64,000 nt of DNA from Ophiobolus disseminans. Its lineage: Eukaryota > Ascomycota > Dothideomycetes > Pleosporales > Phaeosphaeriaceae. Positions 42,602 to 53,608 of this stretch are shown piece by piece. Made by a program: the position numbers and the translations under genes. The notes beneath the pieces are model-generated. The model ran no database searches, was not told where the DNA came from, and saw nothing but the letters and a program-made list of their open reading frames with translations. Positions within the stretch are counted from its first letter, which is position 1, and every line of letters begins with the position of its first letter. Location: the NCBI GenBank assembly GCA_010093685.1, contig MU006234.1, forward strand, positions 301,668-365,667, in the 5' to 3' direction.

Positions 42602-44021
42602 ATGCGTGTTTCAGAGCTCCTCACGTTCGGTTTGCTTCAAGCAGCGGCATCCATTGCATCGCCCCAAGAAGCACGCAACAAGAAAGTAACGCCTTCGAAG
42701 CGACCGAACCATGCGATCGCCCCACATCATCCTAGCAAGCCGCTGCCTTCATCACCTGACCGGACAAAAACATGTATCATTCAGGCCAAAGGAAATGGTA
42801 CAGATGATTCTGCAGCCATCTTGAAAGCGATCAAGGATTGCAACAATGGTGGTCACGTTGTGTTTCCCAAGGACCAGAAGTTCACCATCGGCACGGCGCT
42901 AGATCTGACGTTCCTCAACCACATCGATCTCGGTAGGATGAATCACAACTTCGAATTCTGAGCGGGTCTAACAATAGTCATTAGACATCCAAGGCACCAT
43001 TCAATTCACCAATAACACCGATTACTGGCAAAAGAACGCCTTCTACCAAACCTTCCAAAATGCCACCACTTTCTTCCAGCTGGGCGGCAATGATGTCAAT
43101 GTGTACGGCGGCGGCACTCTTGATGGGAATGGCCAGGCTTGGTACGACCTGTATGCCAAGGACATCTACATCCTACGCCCCATTCTCTTCGGTGCCATTG
43201 GTCTCAAAGGCGGACGCATTGAGGATTTGAAGTTCAGATATAGCCCTCAGTGGTACACGCTCGTCGCCAATTCCAGCGACGTCGTGTTCTCGAACATCGA
43301 CATCGCGGGTGGAAGCGTAAGCAAGAACCCCGCAAAGAATACGGACGGCTGGGACACCTACCGCTCGGACAATATCGTTATCCAAAACTCACACATCGAC
43401 AACGGAGACGACTGCGTCTCCTTCAAGCCCAACAGCTCAAACATCGTCGTTCAAAACCTCTGGTGCAACGGCAGCCATGGCATCAGCGTCGGCAGCCTCG
43501 GCCAGTACGTCGGCGAAGTTGACATTGTCGAAAACATCTACGTCTACAACATCTCCATGTCCAACGCCTCGGACGGCGCACGCATCAAAGTCTGGCCCGG
43601 CGCCGCGTCCGCCCTCTCTGGCGACCTCCAAGGCGGCGGCGGCTCCGGCGCAGTGAAGAACATCACCTTCGACACCATGGTGCTCTCGAACGTCGACTAC
43701 GCCATTGAAATCACGCAATGCTACGGCCAGAAGAACATCACGCTGTGCAACCAATTCCCGTCCAACCTTACCATCTCCGATATCAGCATTCGCAACTTCA
43801 AGGGCACGACCAGCAAGAAGTATCAGCCGCTGATAGGGTACTTGGTATGTTCAAGCCCAAAGGTTTGTAGCGATATTAGCATTGAGAATATTGATGTTAA
43901 GAGCCCGAAAGGCACGAATTTGTATACGTGTGGGAGTATTGAGGGCATTGAGAAGCAGGTTAATTGTACGGTTGGGGGGACGAAGGGCGGGAATTCGAGG
44001 AGGGGAGTGGAGTTGTGGTAG
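42602..44021 (+). CDS. GH28 exo-polygalacturonase, secreted
   Basis: Two exons; a 52-nt intron at 42933-42984 gives 455 residues. An N-terminal signal peptide (MRVSELLTFGLLQAAASIAS) predicts secretion. The right-handed beta-helix of glycoside hydrolase family 28 carries all catalytic motifs: NTDG at 229-232 (catalytic Asp 231), DD at 252-253, the GSHG histidine at 275 and RIK at 310-312. The GSHGISVGSLGQY form and the NTDGWDTYRS loop are typical of exo-polygalacturonases, which release galacturonic acid from pectin ends. Several N-glycosylation sequons are present. This is a plant cell-wall-degrading enzyme, fitting a plant-associated or saprotrophic lifestyle. Its stop codon lies 118 bp before the left end of the transposon. 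The coding strand flips to strongly G-rich in the last 150 nt. Confidence 0.95.
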
Positions 44022-44139
44022 TGTGTGGGTAGAGTTTGTAGAAATACTATGGTGCAGAGCGATGGCTCCTGAGTGTAATGTTGCATCATCTCCTGCCTTT
44101 CGCACTCGCGGATTCTTGCTGATGAGGCGTATTGACCTA

Positions 44140-44182
44140 ACGTCTATCCACTCGTAACGGAACAACCTCCGTGCCGGAACAA
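44140..44182 (+). repeat. Left terminal inverted repeat
   Basis: The inverted counterpart of 50337-50379, with mismatches at positions 13, 29 and 34. It contains two direct copies of a CGTnnCGGAACAA word (44153-44165 and 44170-44182), which could be paired transposase-binding sites. Confidence 0.9.
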
Positions 44183-44692
44183 CACCCTCTTCTTTAGCAC
44201 CTAGAATGTGCCAACACCATCATAAAGGAGTATAGACATTATGCACTCATAGTTCATTGATTCCTATACCCATTGTCGCATTCAAAGTATAAAATTACAG
44301 CAGCCTTAAGCTTGCTGTCAGGGGTTCCGTTCTTGACACTCATTCGCGTCTCAACTGTTTACCCCTACGTAAACACGATATATAGCATCTCCTTAGGCCA
44401 CAAAGCTACGAAATAAAACTTCAATCAAGAGCGTCCCTGTTCCGAAACTTTCGTAGCATAGCGCACCGTATATTGAAAATCCGAGGGGATCTCCGTGTAG
44501 GAGCGGCGATCGTGATAGTGCTTGGCATTCTTATGTCATGCGTATCGAAAAACGGCGCTATGCTCAATCTGAGTCTTGCAGCCACCGACCTTGTTTCTAA
44601 TTTTAACTCACGAGGTGGTCCATTGTTGCGCAGCGCTGCCTGCCGTCGACGCTCACGATGTGTCCTCTCCATCATCACCACCGTAAGTAACC

Positions 44693-46471
44693 ATGGATGC
44701 AGCCAGTCAGGCGCTAGCGCAGAGTCTGCCCACGCATGTGCGGAGAACCTATACTGCTCTAGCAGAATGCTCCGACGTCCCTGTGTCTCGTACCACTGTG
44801 TGGTATCGTGACAAGGGACGACCCTCCAGACTAACCAAGGCCCAAAGCCAGCAGTACCTCACTCCCTCAGAAGAGAAGGCCTTCGTTCGACATGTATTGC
44901 GCACGGCTGCTCTCGGGTTCCCTCTGCGTATCAAGGACATCCCTCTCCTAGCCTTCAGCATCGCCCGCCGACGATCCACAACGAAGGCGGTCAAGCCACC
45001 GAACAAGAACTGGCCTCAGGCATTCGCGAAGCGCCATCCGCAACTTGCCCGAAGAAACCATAGGGCGATGGACTGGAATCGCCACGACAACAATATATAT
45101 CCTAAGGTTACGTCCTGGTTTGAGGTGATTGAACCAGAGTTGTGTAGACCTGATGTCCTGCCGGAGAATGTTTATAACATGGACAAGACAGGAGTCATGC
45201 TTTCTATGCTTGGCTCTGTCAAAGTCTTAGTAAGTAAGGATGACCGGCGAGACTATAGAGGCGCTGGCGTAAATCGTACCATGGTGACTGCCATTGAGTG
45301 CATTTCGGCGAGTGGTGAGTGTCTGAACCCAATGATTATCTGGCCAGCCTCTACCCATCGGAGCAACTGGACGATGTATCCTACACCCGGGTGGGTCTAT
45401 GCATTCTCTGAGTCAGGCTACAACGATTCCTACCTCAGCCTAGAGTGGATGAAACGAGTATTTGACCCCCAAACCAAGGCGCGAGCTGATCAGAAGCCGC
45501 GAATTCTAATATGTGATGGATTTGGAACTCACGAAACCCTCGAGATAATGGAGTTTTGCTTCGAGAACAACATCATTCTCTGCCAACTCCCCTCTCATAC
45601 CTCTCACAAGCTCCAGCCTTGCGATGTTTCGGTCTTTGCCCCACTGAAAACGGCTTATCGCGACCAAGTAGAACGCCTTTATCGAGGAGGTATAACTATG
45701 ATTAACAAGGAACATTTCACTACTCTCTACTATCCTGCAAGGGCGAAGGCAATGACTAAGAAGAACATACTCGCAGGATGGGCCAAGTCCGGTTTGTTCC
45801 CCTTCAACCCAGACAGAGTTCTCAGAGACATCACGAAACCAGTCGCCGAGGCTCCTACCCCACTGCCCATCCGCACAGGCTGTGGAGGCAGTGGATCACA
45901 TCCACAACACGATATTGTCCAAACCCCAGTGACTCCAGTATCGTCGGAGGCTCTTGCGTCACTACTGCACCAGATCAAGCAGGACCCTCATAGTGAGACG
46001 AGTTCGAAGCGTCACCAGAAGCTCGTACAGAAGCTCGCTAATGCTGCTGAAATATCCTTTGCACAACAGGCCCTTGATTAGGACCAAATCCAGCATCTAA
46101 CAAAGGTTAACGACGAAGCCAAACCTCGCCGCAAGACGAAGTCTAAGATTCTTGGGAAGGCGAGGGTAATGACCTATGAGGACATCGAAGCAGAACGAGA
46201 AAGGCGCGCTGAGCAGGAGGTGAGCTTAGAGACTCAAGGCAAGAAGAAACGTGGTCGACCAAAGCGTAAAGTGGCAGATGCTTCAGCAGAGGTTACTGCA
46301 GCTGAGGGAAACCGGAGGAAGCGCCAGCGGGCTGCGATAGAGGCAGATGAACCCCCGGCGACACATGTAAGCGGCACACATGTGGCAGAGGAAGCTCCGG
46401 TAGTACAGACAAGAAGCACATGTGTGGAAGGACCCCAGTCATATAGAGCCCCGATAGCACGCATGTGGTAG
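44693..46471 (+). pseudogene. Pogo/Fot1-type transposase with in-frame TAG
   Basis: The frame runs 462 codons from the ATG at 44693 to a TAG at 46079-46081. It then continues open in the same frame for 130 more codons to 46471. The first part has a CENP-B/Tc5-like helix-turn-helix region (about 75-130) and a DDE catalytic core. The acidic residues are Asp 164 (YNMDKTGVM), Asp 275 (ILICDGFGTH) and Asp 311 (QPCDVSVF), giving a DD35D spacing. The downstream part carries an AT-hook-like basic motif (KKRGRPKRK). The TAG probably replaced a sense codon, for example CAG by C-to-T change. The truncated protein keeps the whole catalytic core, so residual activity cannot be excluded. Confidence 0.85.
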
Positions 46472-47686
46472 CAGGGGTTTGAAGGAATCGGGTGGTTTGC
46501 AGAGGCTTGCGGACGCCGATTGAAGTAATTACGGTCATCAGAAGTCATAGACTTGCGATTACGACAACTTTGTCTTATCATGCCTGCTACCTCAGCGTCG
46601 TAATCTTACAGTAACCTTTGTGCTCGCCGTCATTGACGCACTGTCGTGACGAGTGCTGTCCAACTGATGCCTTGTGATGACCGTTGCTGATTACTTGCCG
46701 CCACCGTATCGTGCAAGCCAGCGATTGTCCATTCTTGTTATATCTCATCTTATATGTCATGTCTGCGTCCATACATTATTGTGTATCGTCTTCTAGACTT
46801 TGTGGTGGCTACGTTGTCGTGGGCATCGTCGGCGTTAATATTGATGACCTCGTGTCGCAGGATGACGAAGGAGCCTCAACGCAGTATATCGCACGCAGAG
46901 AGTCGTTGGCAATACGTCCGCCTTGTCCTAGATTGTAGGTAGGTGCTGAATAGCGCGGGTTGTAGGCGATCTTCGTAGGGCCTTCGTCGCCGTGCCGTGG
47001 CCTCGTTCGCGTGTATTCGTCAGCGCATCATTATGGTAATGACTAAAAGAGATGGCGCTCATTCCAGTTCTGAGGATGCTAGTCAGCTCTGTCAGTAAGG
47101 ACGCCGGCAGTGCGTCGCAGCGCCTGTCCTTAGGCCTGCTTGTGGAGGCTGCGCCGCACCATCATGTACACTCGCTTGCACAATCGGCTTCCGGTTTTTG
47201 TATGCTACAGCTTTCATCCCACGTCCACCCCTGCCTCGCTAAAAAGAAGCCTTTCCATATATCGTCTAGCTTTTTGCTTTATTCCTCTGTCGCCTCTCAG
47301 CAGCAGAGACGGAGTAAATTGATCAAGCAATTTATCTTCAGTTAGCTACAGCTAGCTAAATTAGGCACACTGCTCACTAAAGTCTCTGTTCCCCATCGAT
47401 GCATAGTGGCGCGATCCCTCCATCAAGCGCAGTGCATCAGTTCCCGACCGATCAGGCTGGTCCTCTCAACCTGCCTGGAGCTTGCGGCTGTTCCCCGCTG
47501 GGACGGCCGCACCTCAGCTCAGGACAGTTGTCAGCGCCAGCAGATGGCCGGCCGCAGCCCAGGCCACAAGGCTGAGCGGCAGCAAAACATGGTCATTTTG
47601 CCTGGAAGGCCATAGACGTTACACACACTCCCCGGAAGGACCGACTCAAAACGAATTCTCTCTCCGCCCCTTCGTACGGACTGCGA
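46472..47686. other. Non-coding interior of the transposon
   Basis: Between the transposase and the cargo gene lie about 1.2 kb without a supported gene. The interval includes the left arm of the internal inverted repeat (47147-47235). The last few hundred bases are the probable promoter of the cargo gene. Confidence 0.55.
47147..47235 (+). repeat. Internal inverted repeat, left arm
   Basis: It pairs with 49806-49894 on the opposite strand. A central 32-bp block (47167-47198) is identical to the reverse complement of 49845-49876; the flanks are similar with small gaps. The arms bracket the cargo gene. Confidence 0.8.
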
Positions 47687-49431
47687 ATGCCGCGCCAGCT
47701 GCGCCGCGAAGAGTACACTGTAGGATGGGTGTGCGCCTTACCGACCGAGCTGGCGGCGGCGCAGGAGATGCTGGACGAAGAGCACGACGATCTTAGGCGT
47801 GAGGTTGGCGACAATGACGAAAACTTGTACGCCCTGGGATCGATATGCGGACACAACGTTGTGATTGTATGCCTGCCAGCGGGCCGCACTGGCAACAACC
47901 CAGCAGCAACTGTAGCGACACAGATGAGGGCGACATTCAAAGGGATTCGGTTCGGGCTGATGGTGGGGATCGGTGGAGGCGTCCCAAGCGCGGAGGCGGA
48001 CATTTGGCTGGGAGACGTAGTAGTCAGCCAGCCACATCAGACGTTCGCAGGCGTTGTGCAATATGACATGGGAGAGATGACACTAAGTGGGTTCGAGCGG
48101 ACGGGGTCGCTGAACTCTCCACCGCAGTTGCTGCTGGGCGCGGTTGCAAGAGTGCGGGCGAACGAGGTGCGAGGCAGAAGCAAACTCTTGGATTACGCCT
48201 CGAAGATTAGGCGTATTCCCAGATTCCAACGCACTGAGGCGGGGCCTGACGTCCTCTTTGAAGCAACGTACGACCACAAAGGCGGTGAGACATGCGAACG
48301 CTGCAGCCCTGACAGACAGCAAACGCGGCTGCAGCGCGAGAGTGGAAAGGATGTGATGGTGCATTACGGGACAATTGCATCGGGCAACCAAGTTATAAGG
48401 GATGGACGCACGCGGGACAAGCTTAGAAGGGAGGTCGGCGGCGTGCTCTGCTTTGAAATGGAGGCCGCAGGCCTGATAAATAGCTTCCCATGCCTGGTGA
48501 TCCGCGGTATCTGCGACTACGCCGACTCGCACAAGAACAAGCGGTGGCAGGCATATGCGGCGGGGACTGCCGCGGCGTATGCGAAGGAAGTGCTGTCAGT
48601 GATCCCAGCGGCAGAGGTGGTAGAGACGCGCACGGCGGAAGAAGCTATGTGCGGCGCAAGTGGTTAGTATAAGTGATTACACTCAGTCGAAAATTCGACA
48701 GTGCCAAATTCTCGATCTAACAATACGCATTAGACATAAGCTACGAACAAATTCAGGCACTTTTCGCAAAGGCTGAAGCACAGATCGAAAGCGGCAAATC
48801 AAAGCTCCAGCTCAGTGCAGACAGTTCGGCAAGCAGTAAAACATTGGTGAATGTTACTCTAATGGCGTTTCTCGGTATGTTGTATGGCCTTTTATGGACA
48901 TTTGTAACACCAACTCATCTTCTATCAATATTGAATGCCTATGCAGGACAGACTTTAGTAAAGCTGAATAATGCTGTTAGCAAAGAGAAGGAATTTCGAG
49001 ACGACCTTAGATCTGAAGAAAAGATGGCTCGATGCACTGTGGAAGAGTTGAAAGAAGCGGAAGAACGAATCCAAAGCCACACGGAAGCATCGAGAGAAAG
49101 TAGCGAAACCCAGCTTTCAAAGAATGCCAGAGCAGAAACGCGGTTAGACGGGATAGAGCAGCGCATTGAGGATCGAAGTGCCAGCATAGAAGATCAATGG
49201 GCGCAGCGAGAAGAACAAATTATCAAGCTGAAACAAGAGCGCAATGTTTTGGAAGAAACTATAAAACAACTCGAGGATAAACAGGTACAAATGGATCAGA
49301 GGATAGCGAAGCTCGAAAAGGACCTGCAGGATGCTGAGCATTTGCGCGATACATCAGAAGACAAAGGCTTTGTGAGGGCACTGAGGGAATGGATTGCTTG
49401 GGCTCTCGGGGCTCTCGGTTTTGGAAAGTAA
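47687..49431 (+). CDS. Nucleoside-phosphorylase-like domain with membrane/coiled-coil tail
   Basis: Two exons; a 71-nt intron at 48663-48733 (GTTAGT...CATTAG) removes the apparent stop and gives 557 residues. Residues 9-320 form a PNP_UDP-type nucleoside phosphorylase domain (YTVGWVCALPTELAAAQ, MVGIGGGVPSAEADIWLGDV, CFEMEAAGL, RGICDYADSHKNKRWQAYAA). This is the kind found at the N-terminus of many fungal NLR proteins. Instead of a NACHT/NB-ARC ATPase, the tail has a hydrophobic helix (about 368-385, TLMAFLGMLYGLLWTFV), a long coiled coil (about 395-530) and an aromatic amphipathic end (FVRALREWIAWALGALGFGK). A role in non-self recognition or nucleotide sensing at membranes is inference. Exon 1 is GC-rich and exon 2 AT-rich, suggesting a fusion of parts with different histories. 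It lies inside the transposon. Confidence 0.85.
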
Positions 49432-50336
49432 CACTTCCAACAGCGACTTAAGTCGTTACTTTCCCCCGTACGTAATTGCTGCACTTTACAGATCAACGAC
49501 TTCGAGACGCTTAGTATCTTTTGAAACAACGTGCAACTAAAGCAAGCCCTCAAGTGGCACATACCTTTGTCACCCGCTGGCAGGGAGGATGGCCAGTGCG
49601 CACTATAGTTACAGCGGAGCAGGTGGGATAAGAAATGAGCGAAAAAATGAACGAATCGTGCGCGATCACGCTTGATAGAGCGAACACGCCGCGATGAATC
49701 GCTGAGCGATAAGACTCAGCCAGCATTGTGGCTCGTTGTTGTGGCTGGAAATGAGCATGACTATTCATTAGACAGTTTCTCACGTTTCGAATTGCCAAGT
49801 TTTGCGGCAGGAAGGGACGTGGGATGAAGGCTGCGTAGCATGCCAAAACCGGAAGCCGATTGTGCAAGCGAGTGTAGCCACACCATGCGCAGCCATCTGC
49901 TGACTCAGTAACTTAAGCGCGTTGGTGGGACGTGCAGCGTCGTTTCGGGCGAGCGTCGCTGATAGCCGTGATTGGACGGCTTCGATTGAAAGTACCGACA
50001 GGGGTCGACACTTCCCATAAATTGATCGCCACTTGCAACCTTACAGCTGACTACACGTGCAAGCGATGTTATCTGAGGCTAAGACCTAGCTAGATGCGCT
50101 TAGGAGGTAGCAATAGCAGTGTATGCATTGTGGTAGCTCTGTGAGAAGTCGGGCTCGTTTCTGCGACAAAGACGAGCTGTTGTAAGTTTGGTCGCAGGCG
50201 CCAACATGCGCGTAATTTTTATAATGGTGCAGCGCAAGAGATGAAGAAGAAGCCTTAGTATCATGTTCCGCGAGAGTATATTGAATTTCAAGACGTGCAG
50301 TCGTGTTCCTTAGTTTCACAGTCAAAGTACCTATTT
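49432..50336. other. Right non-coding part of the transposon
   Basis: No gene is supported. It contains the right arm of the internal inverted repeat (49806-49894) and leads to the right terminal repeat. Confidence 0.55.
49806..49894 (-). repeat. Internal inverted repeat, right arm
   Basis: The reverse-complement partner of 47147-47235, with a 32-bp identical core at 49845-49876. No flanking target duplication was recognised. Confidence 0.8.
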
Positions 50337-50379
50337 TTGTTCCGGTACGGCGGTTGTTCCGTTACGGGTGGATAGACGT
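50337..50379 (-). repeat. Right terminal inverted repeat
   Basis: The inverted counterpart of 44140-44182, followed immediately by TA at 50380-50381. It contains the same paired CGTnnCGGAACAA words (50353-50366 and 50337-50349 on the minus strand). Confidence 0.9.
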
Positions 50380-50381
50380 TA

Positions 50382-51281
50382 ATAGAACTAATTCACATTG
50401 GAGAGCCGGGCCGTACGTTTTTCGCATGGTGCATGTTACCGCGGCGGACAGGTGGCATTATTTTCAAGACTGATAGCATGGTTCGAGGACAGTGAAACTT
50501 ATAGATTGTGAGAGGACCTCGGGAGGAGAGTCACTTTTGCGTATTGAGCATCCTTCACCAAAAAGCGCCTCAAAGACAAATTTGTGCAGTCTTACACTGC
50601 CCAGTCCAATTTCTCTCGCCCATGCAAACGCGTTACAAGTACCCGCGGCGTCACGATAGGCACTACCTAACACGCGTGTGTACTTGTGGTAGCTTTTGTT
50701 ACACTAGCATAGATGTTAGTAGTATGAAGGTTGTTGTTGTTGTGAAAAAAAACAGGGCATAATTTGTTGATGAAGTACAACGCTTTCATACAATTGTTCA
50801 AACAAGGTCCGTAACATCGATCCACATACAAAGAAAAACATGTGAAAGCCATCAGTCCACCTCACCTGGTCGAACGCTTTAACGTCATCATCAGCGACGC
50901 AGGTGCAAAAGTGGCTACTGCGTTGGGTCAATTCGCAGCGTTCATGTGACAGCTCGTACCGTCAGTTGTGCCAGTAGAAGAGCCTCATCAGGCTCTGTCA
51001 GCATGCGACAGAAGCCGTGATTTACCATCGCACGTCTCGGACTTAGACAGCCTACATCTACCTCGCCCACGACCCAGCAACCATAAGCTTTACCAGCAGT
51101 ATTACTAGTGTTCCGCAAGGTATCATCATCAAAAGTGGCGCGCCCTATTCATCGATTCACTCACACGGGCCAACCACTAGATTTCAGTGCTGAAAGCCGC
51201 ACGCTGCATTTCGCCGCTCATACTCACGGTCAATTTTCCCTCGTGCACCCGCGCGCCATCTTACGGGCTAGTTGATAAATC
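50382..51281. other. Intergenic beyond the transposon
   Basis: About 900 bp without a recognised gene. A short (GTT)n-like run occurs near 50730-50745. Confidence 0.5.
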
Positions 51282-51925
51282 CTATTGAATCTGACGTTTC
51301 CCTGCGCAGATGTATCGGTGGGCGAGATTTTCTCGACCCTCATAGTCGGTGGCATGGAAAGGCCCGGCATTCAACTTTTCGATGCCTATGTGAAGCGTGC
51401 CTTGGTTGAGCACAGTGTCAGGCTCAACCCCCGTAAAAAAGATGCCAAGATTGGTGTTGGGATACTCCCAAAGCTGCTTCAGTAATGGGAGGACATCACA
51501 ACTCTCTGACCCGGTGCTCGATAGGTCGAGGCCGATTCGTAACTTGCTGACGAGAGGCGCTTGTCGACCAAGGCTAGTGAGCCAACGTGCCGCTTCTTGG
51601 ATCCGCATGTCGGTGTAATTGTATGGCTCATAGTGGTATAAAGGAAGGAGTTCTGTCTATAAAGCACCCCTATGGCCTCAGCGTAGACTTGCTGATAAGA
51701 GCTAAGGAATGAAGTTCCCAAAATGACCGTAGAGTTAGGGTGTGGTTGATCGCATTCCCATCCTTTGCGAACCATTCTGATAGGTTCATTCATCTTTAGA
51801 AGAGCATCATAGATTGAGTTCCTGATTTTTCCAGGTAAATTGAGGAACGACCACGCGCTCGGATCCGCAGGCCTAGAGAGGCGCTGCACCTCCGAAGTAT
51901 CGATTGGAGATGGCATCGCAATCAC
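51282..51925 (-). pseudogene. 2EXR-like fungal protein gene with frameshift
   Basis: Two overlapping minus-strand frames join into one protein if a single-base shift near 51637-51643 is allowed. The first part (SWSFLNLPGKIRNSIYDALL, then VYAEAIGVLYRQNSFL) has the look of the 2EXR/F-box-like N-terminal region of expanded fungal families. The second frame resumes with YHYEPYNYTDMRIQEAARWL and continues to LPLLKQLWEYPNTNLGIFF. A normal intron does not explain the change of frame, so it is called a pseudogene. Function is unknown. It lies about 0.9 kb beyond the transposon's right end. Confidence 0.65.
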
Positions 51926-53608
51926 CCGTTCCGCGGAAGAGTTGATCGTGTTCGAGCCCCGGAATTAGTGCGTATCTCTCCAAGGTAGATGGTTGTGGAA
52001 GTCTTATGCGACGTCAGTGCAATATGCCTGTTTGTTGTTGGACCTGCGGCGATCGAGTTGAGCTTGTGCGGCTGCGTCTTGTTTGCAAAGAAGACTTTGA
52101 GAGTTGAAGATTAGTGAGAAAGGGCGATGAAATTGAGGTGAGAACGATCGGGCGAAGAGATTAGAAGCAATGAAGCGGAGGTGAGCAAGGCTAGGTAAGG
52201 GTCCGTTTGCCTAGACGCCCTGATCCCCTCCGTTTGCCGCCTGATACTTGGTAATGAGAGTATTTCTACGTCACTTGATAGACATGTGTACAATTTCGTC
52301 TTTTCATCCTCTCATCGGACCCTCGCCTCTGTTTGTAAGCCAACGCGGTAGCCAAATGCGGTGGTACAGTGCGTGCACGGCGGGTCATTCACGTCGAAAG
52401 GAAGTGGAAGTCCCAGCATAACATCGTCTTAGCTAAATCGGATGCCGGGTGAGTATGGGTTGCGGTTGTTTGTAGTGATACAGGAAACATCAAAGCATGT
52501 AAGCATGGAATCTCGCATTTTGAAGAATTAGGGTAATGTCACTCACGCAATGCCATATTCTACAACGACCGTCAAATTCCTGCAGGTGGGTCGCTGTTCA
52601 TCTCTATAGTAGGTCTATCCGAACTAGGCAAAAGCGTACATTTGATATCACTGCCAGCCAGAGGCGACTTTGGTGACCATCGTGTTGAGTGTTAAGGTGT
52701 GCCGAAGATGCGAAGTACAAAACACAAAACCGAAGTGGTCCCGCCAGGATCCAAACTTCAGTGATCATGATAGTGCTTCCTTGTAGATTTGGCAGATGAC
52801 TGCTGCATCTGCTCATCGTCCTATCCATCACTGTGCGCCCTGCTCTAAAGATGCTACTGCAAGCTCACGCGTCTTCGGGATGCTCCATCGGCCTTCGTCC
52901 GAAAGAAATCCCGTAGCGAATGCTTATATAGGGTGTGTCAGCTCTGAAAGGAGTGTCAAGCTGCGGTACCGCAATGCTCTAGCCCACATAGGATTCAGGG
53001 TGTACATCTTTCCTTAAAACACCATGGCATACGTGTTGAGCCAACCGGAGGTTGTTGTCGTTTCAATTCACCGATCTTTTCTAAGGTCTTCCTGAAACGA
53101 AGCCCTGTTCACCCCTAAACATATGGCGAAATTTCTCGGCCAACGAGCAGACTACCACGCCAAATATTGCGTCGTGAAAGTCGATATGAGGGTACTAGCG
53201 GCGCTCGAGATCCTAATACCGTTGTGGCAATTTTCAGGACCGATGCAGGCGCGTTCTTGAGCAGGTAACTACGTTCCTTGTGCGGGAGGTATGCCAATGT
53301 CGAGATCAGTGTGCAGCGTAGCCCGAGGCGTCTCTATTGCCGTGTCCGGTGTACGGAGCTGTCGGTATATCCTGTGTAGGTATATCTAACTGTCCGTCCG
53401 TATGTTGTTCGATTCGTTCGGCGAGTGTTCAGTGCGATGCCAAGGGAGATGCTCCCAAGGTCTGGAGTTGGGACGATGAGATGAATCACGCTAACGTGCG
53501 ATGACGTACCTAGCGATTTTGCATCCTCTCAACCTGGATCAGAAGTACGTGCTCAGCGACGCCGCTGATCATACTTCCTATCACCAACACCAAAGCCCAG
53601 AATATAAA
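51926..53608. other. Intergenic, no gene recognised
   Basis: About 1.7 kb with scattered short frames but no domain, splice structure or repeat I can support. An in-frame ATG at 53501 precedes the next gene and is discussed there. Confidence 0.5.

Larger units (their letters stand above)
44140..50379 (+). mobile_element. Pogo/Fot1-type DNA transposon carrying cargo
   Basis: A 6,240-bp unit is bounded by 43-bp terminal inverted repeats starting ACGTCTATCC (44140-44182 and 50337-50379; 40 of 43 positions match by eye). It is flanked on both sides by TA (44138-44139, 50380-50381), the target duplication of Tc1/mariner/pogo elements. Inside are a pogo-type transposase on the plus strand (44693-46471, one internal stop) and a spliced cargo gene (47687-49431). 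Most pogo/Fot1 elements are about 2-3 kb, so this one is enlarged. An additional internal inverted repeat brackets the cargo and could mark a nested insertion. The small TIR divergence suggests it is not brand new. Confidence 0.88.

Noticed and set aside
44140..50379. Starship-type giant element
   Set aside because: There is no tyrosine-recombinase captain; inverted ends, TA duplication and a DDE transposase identify a pogo-type element.
51940..51965. Possible tRNA B-box (gttcgagcc)
   Set aside because: No matching A-box or cloverleaf could be folded around it, and no other tRNA candidate was convincing.
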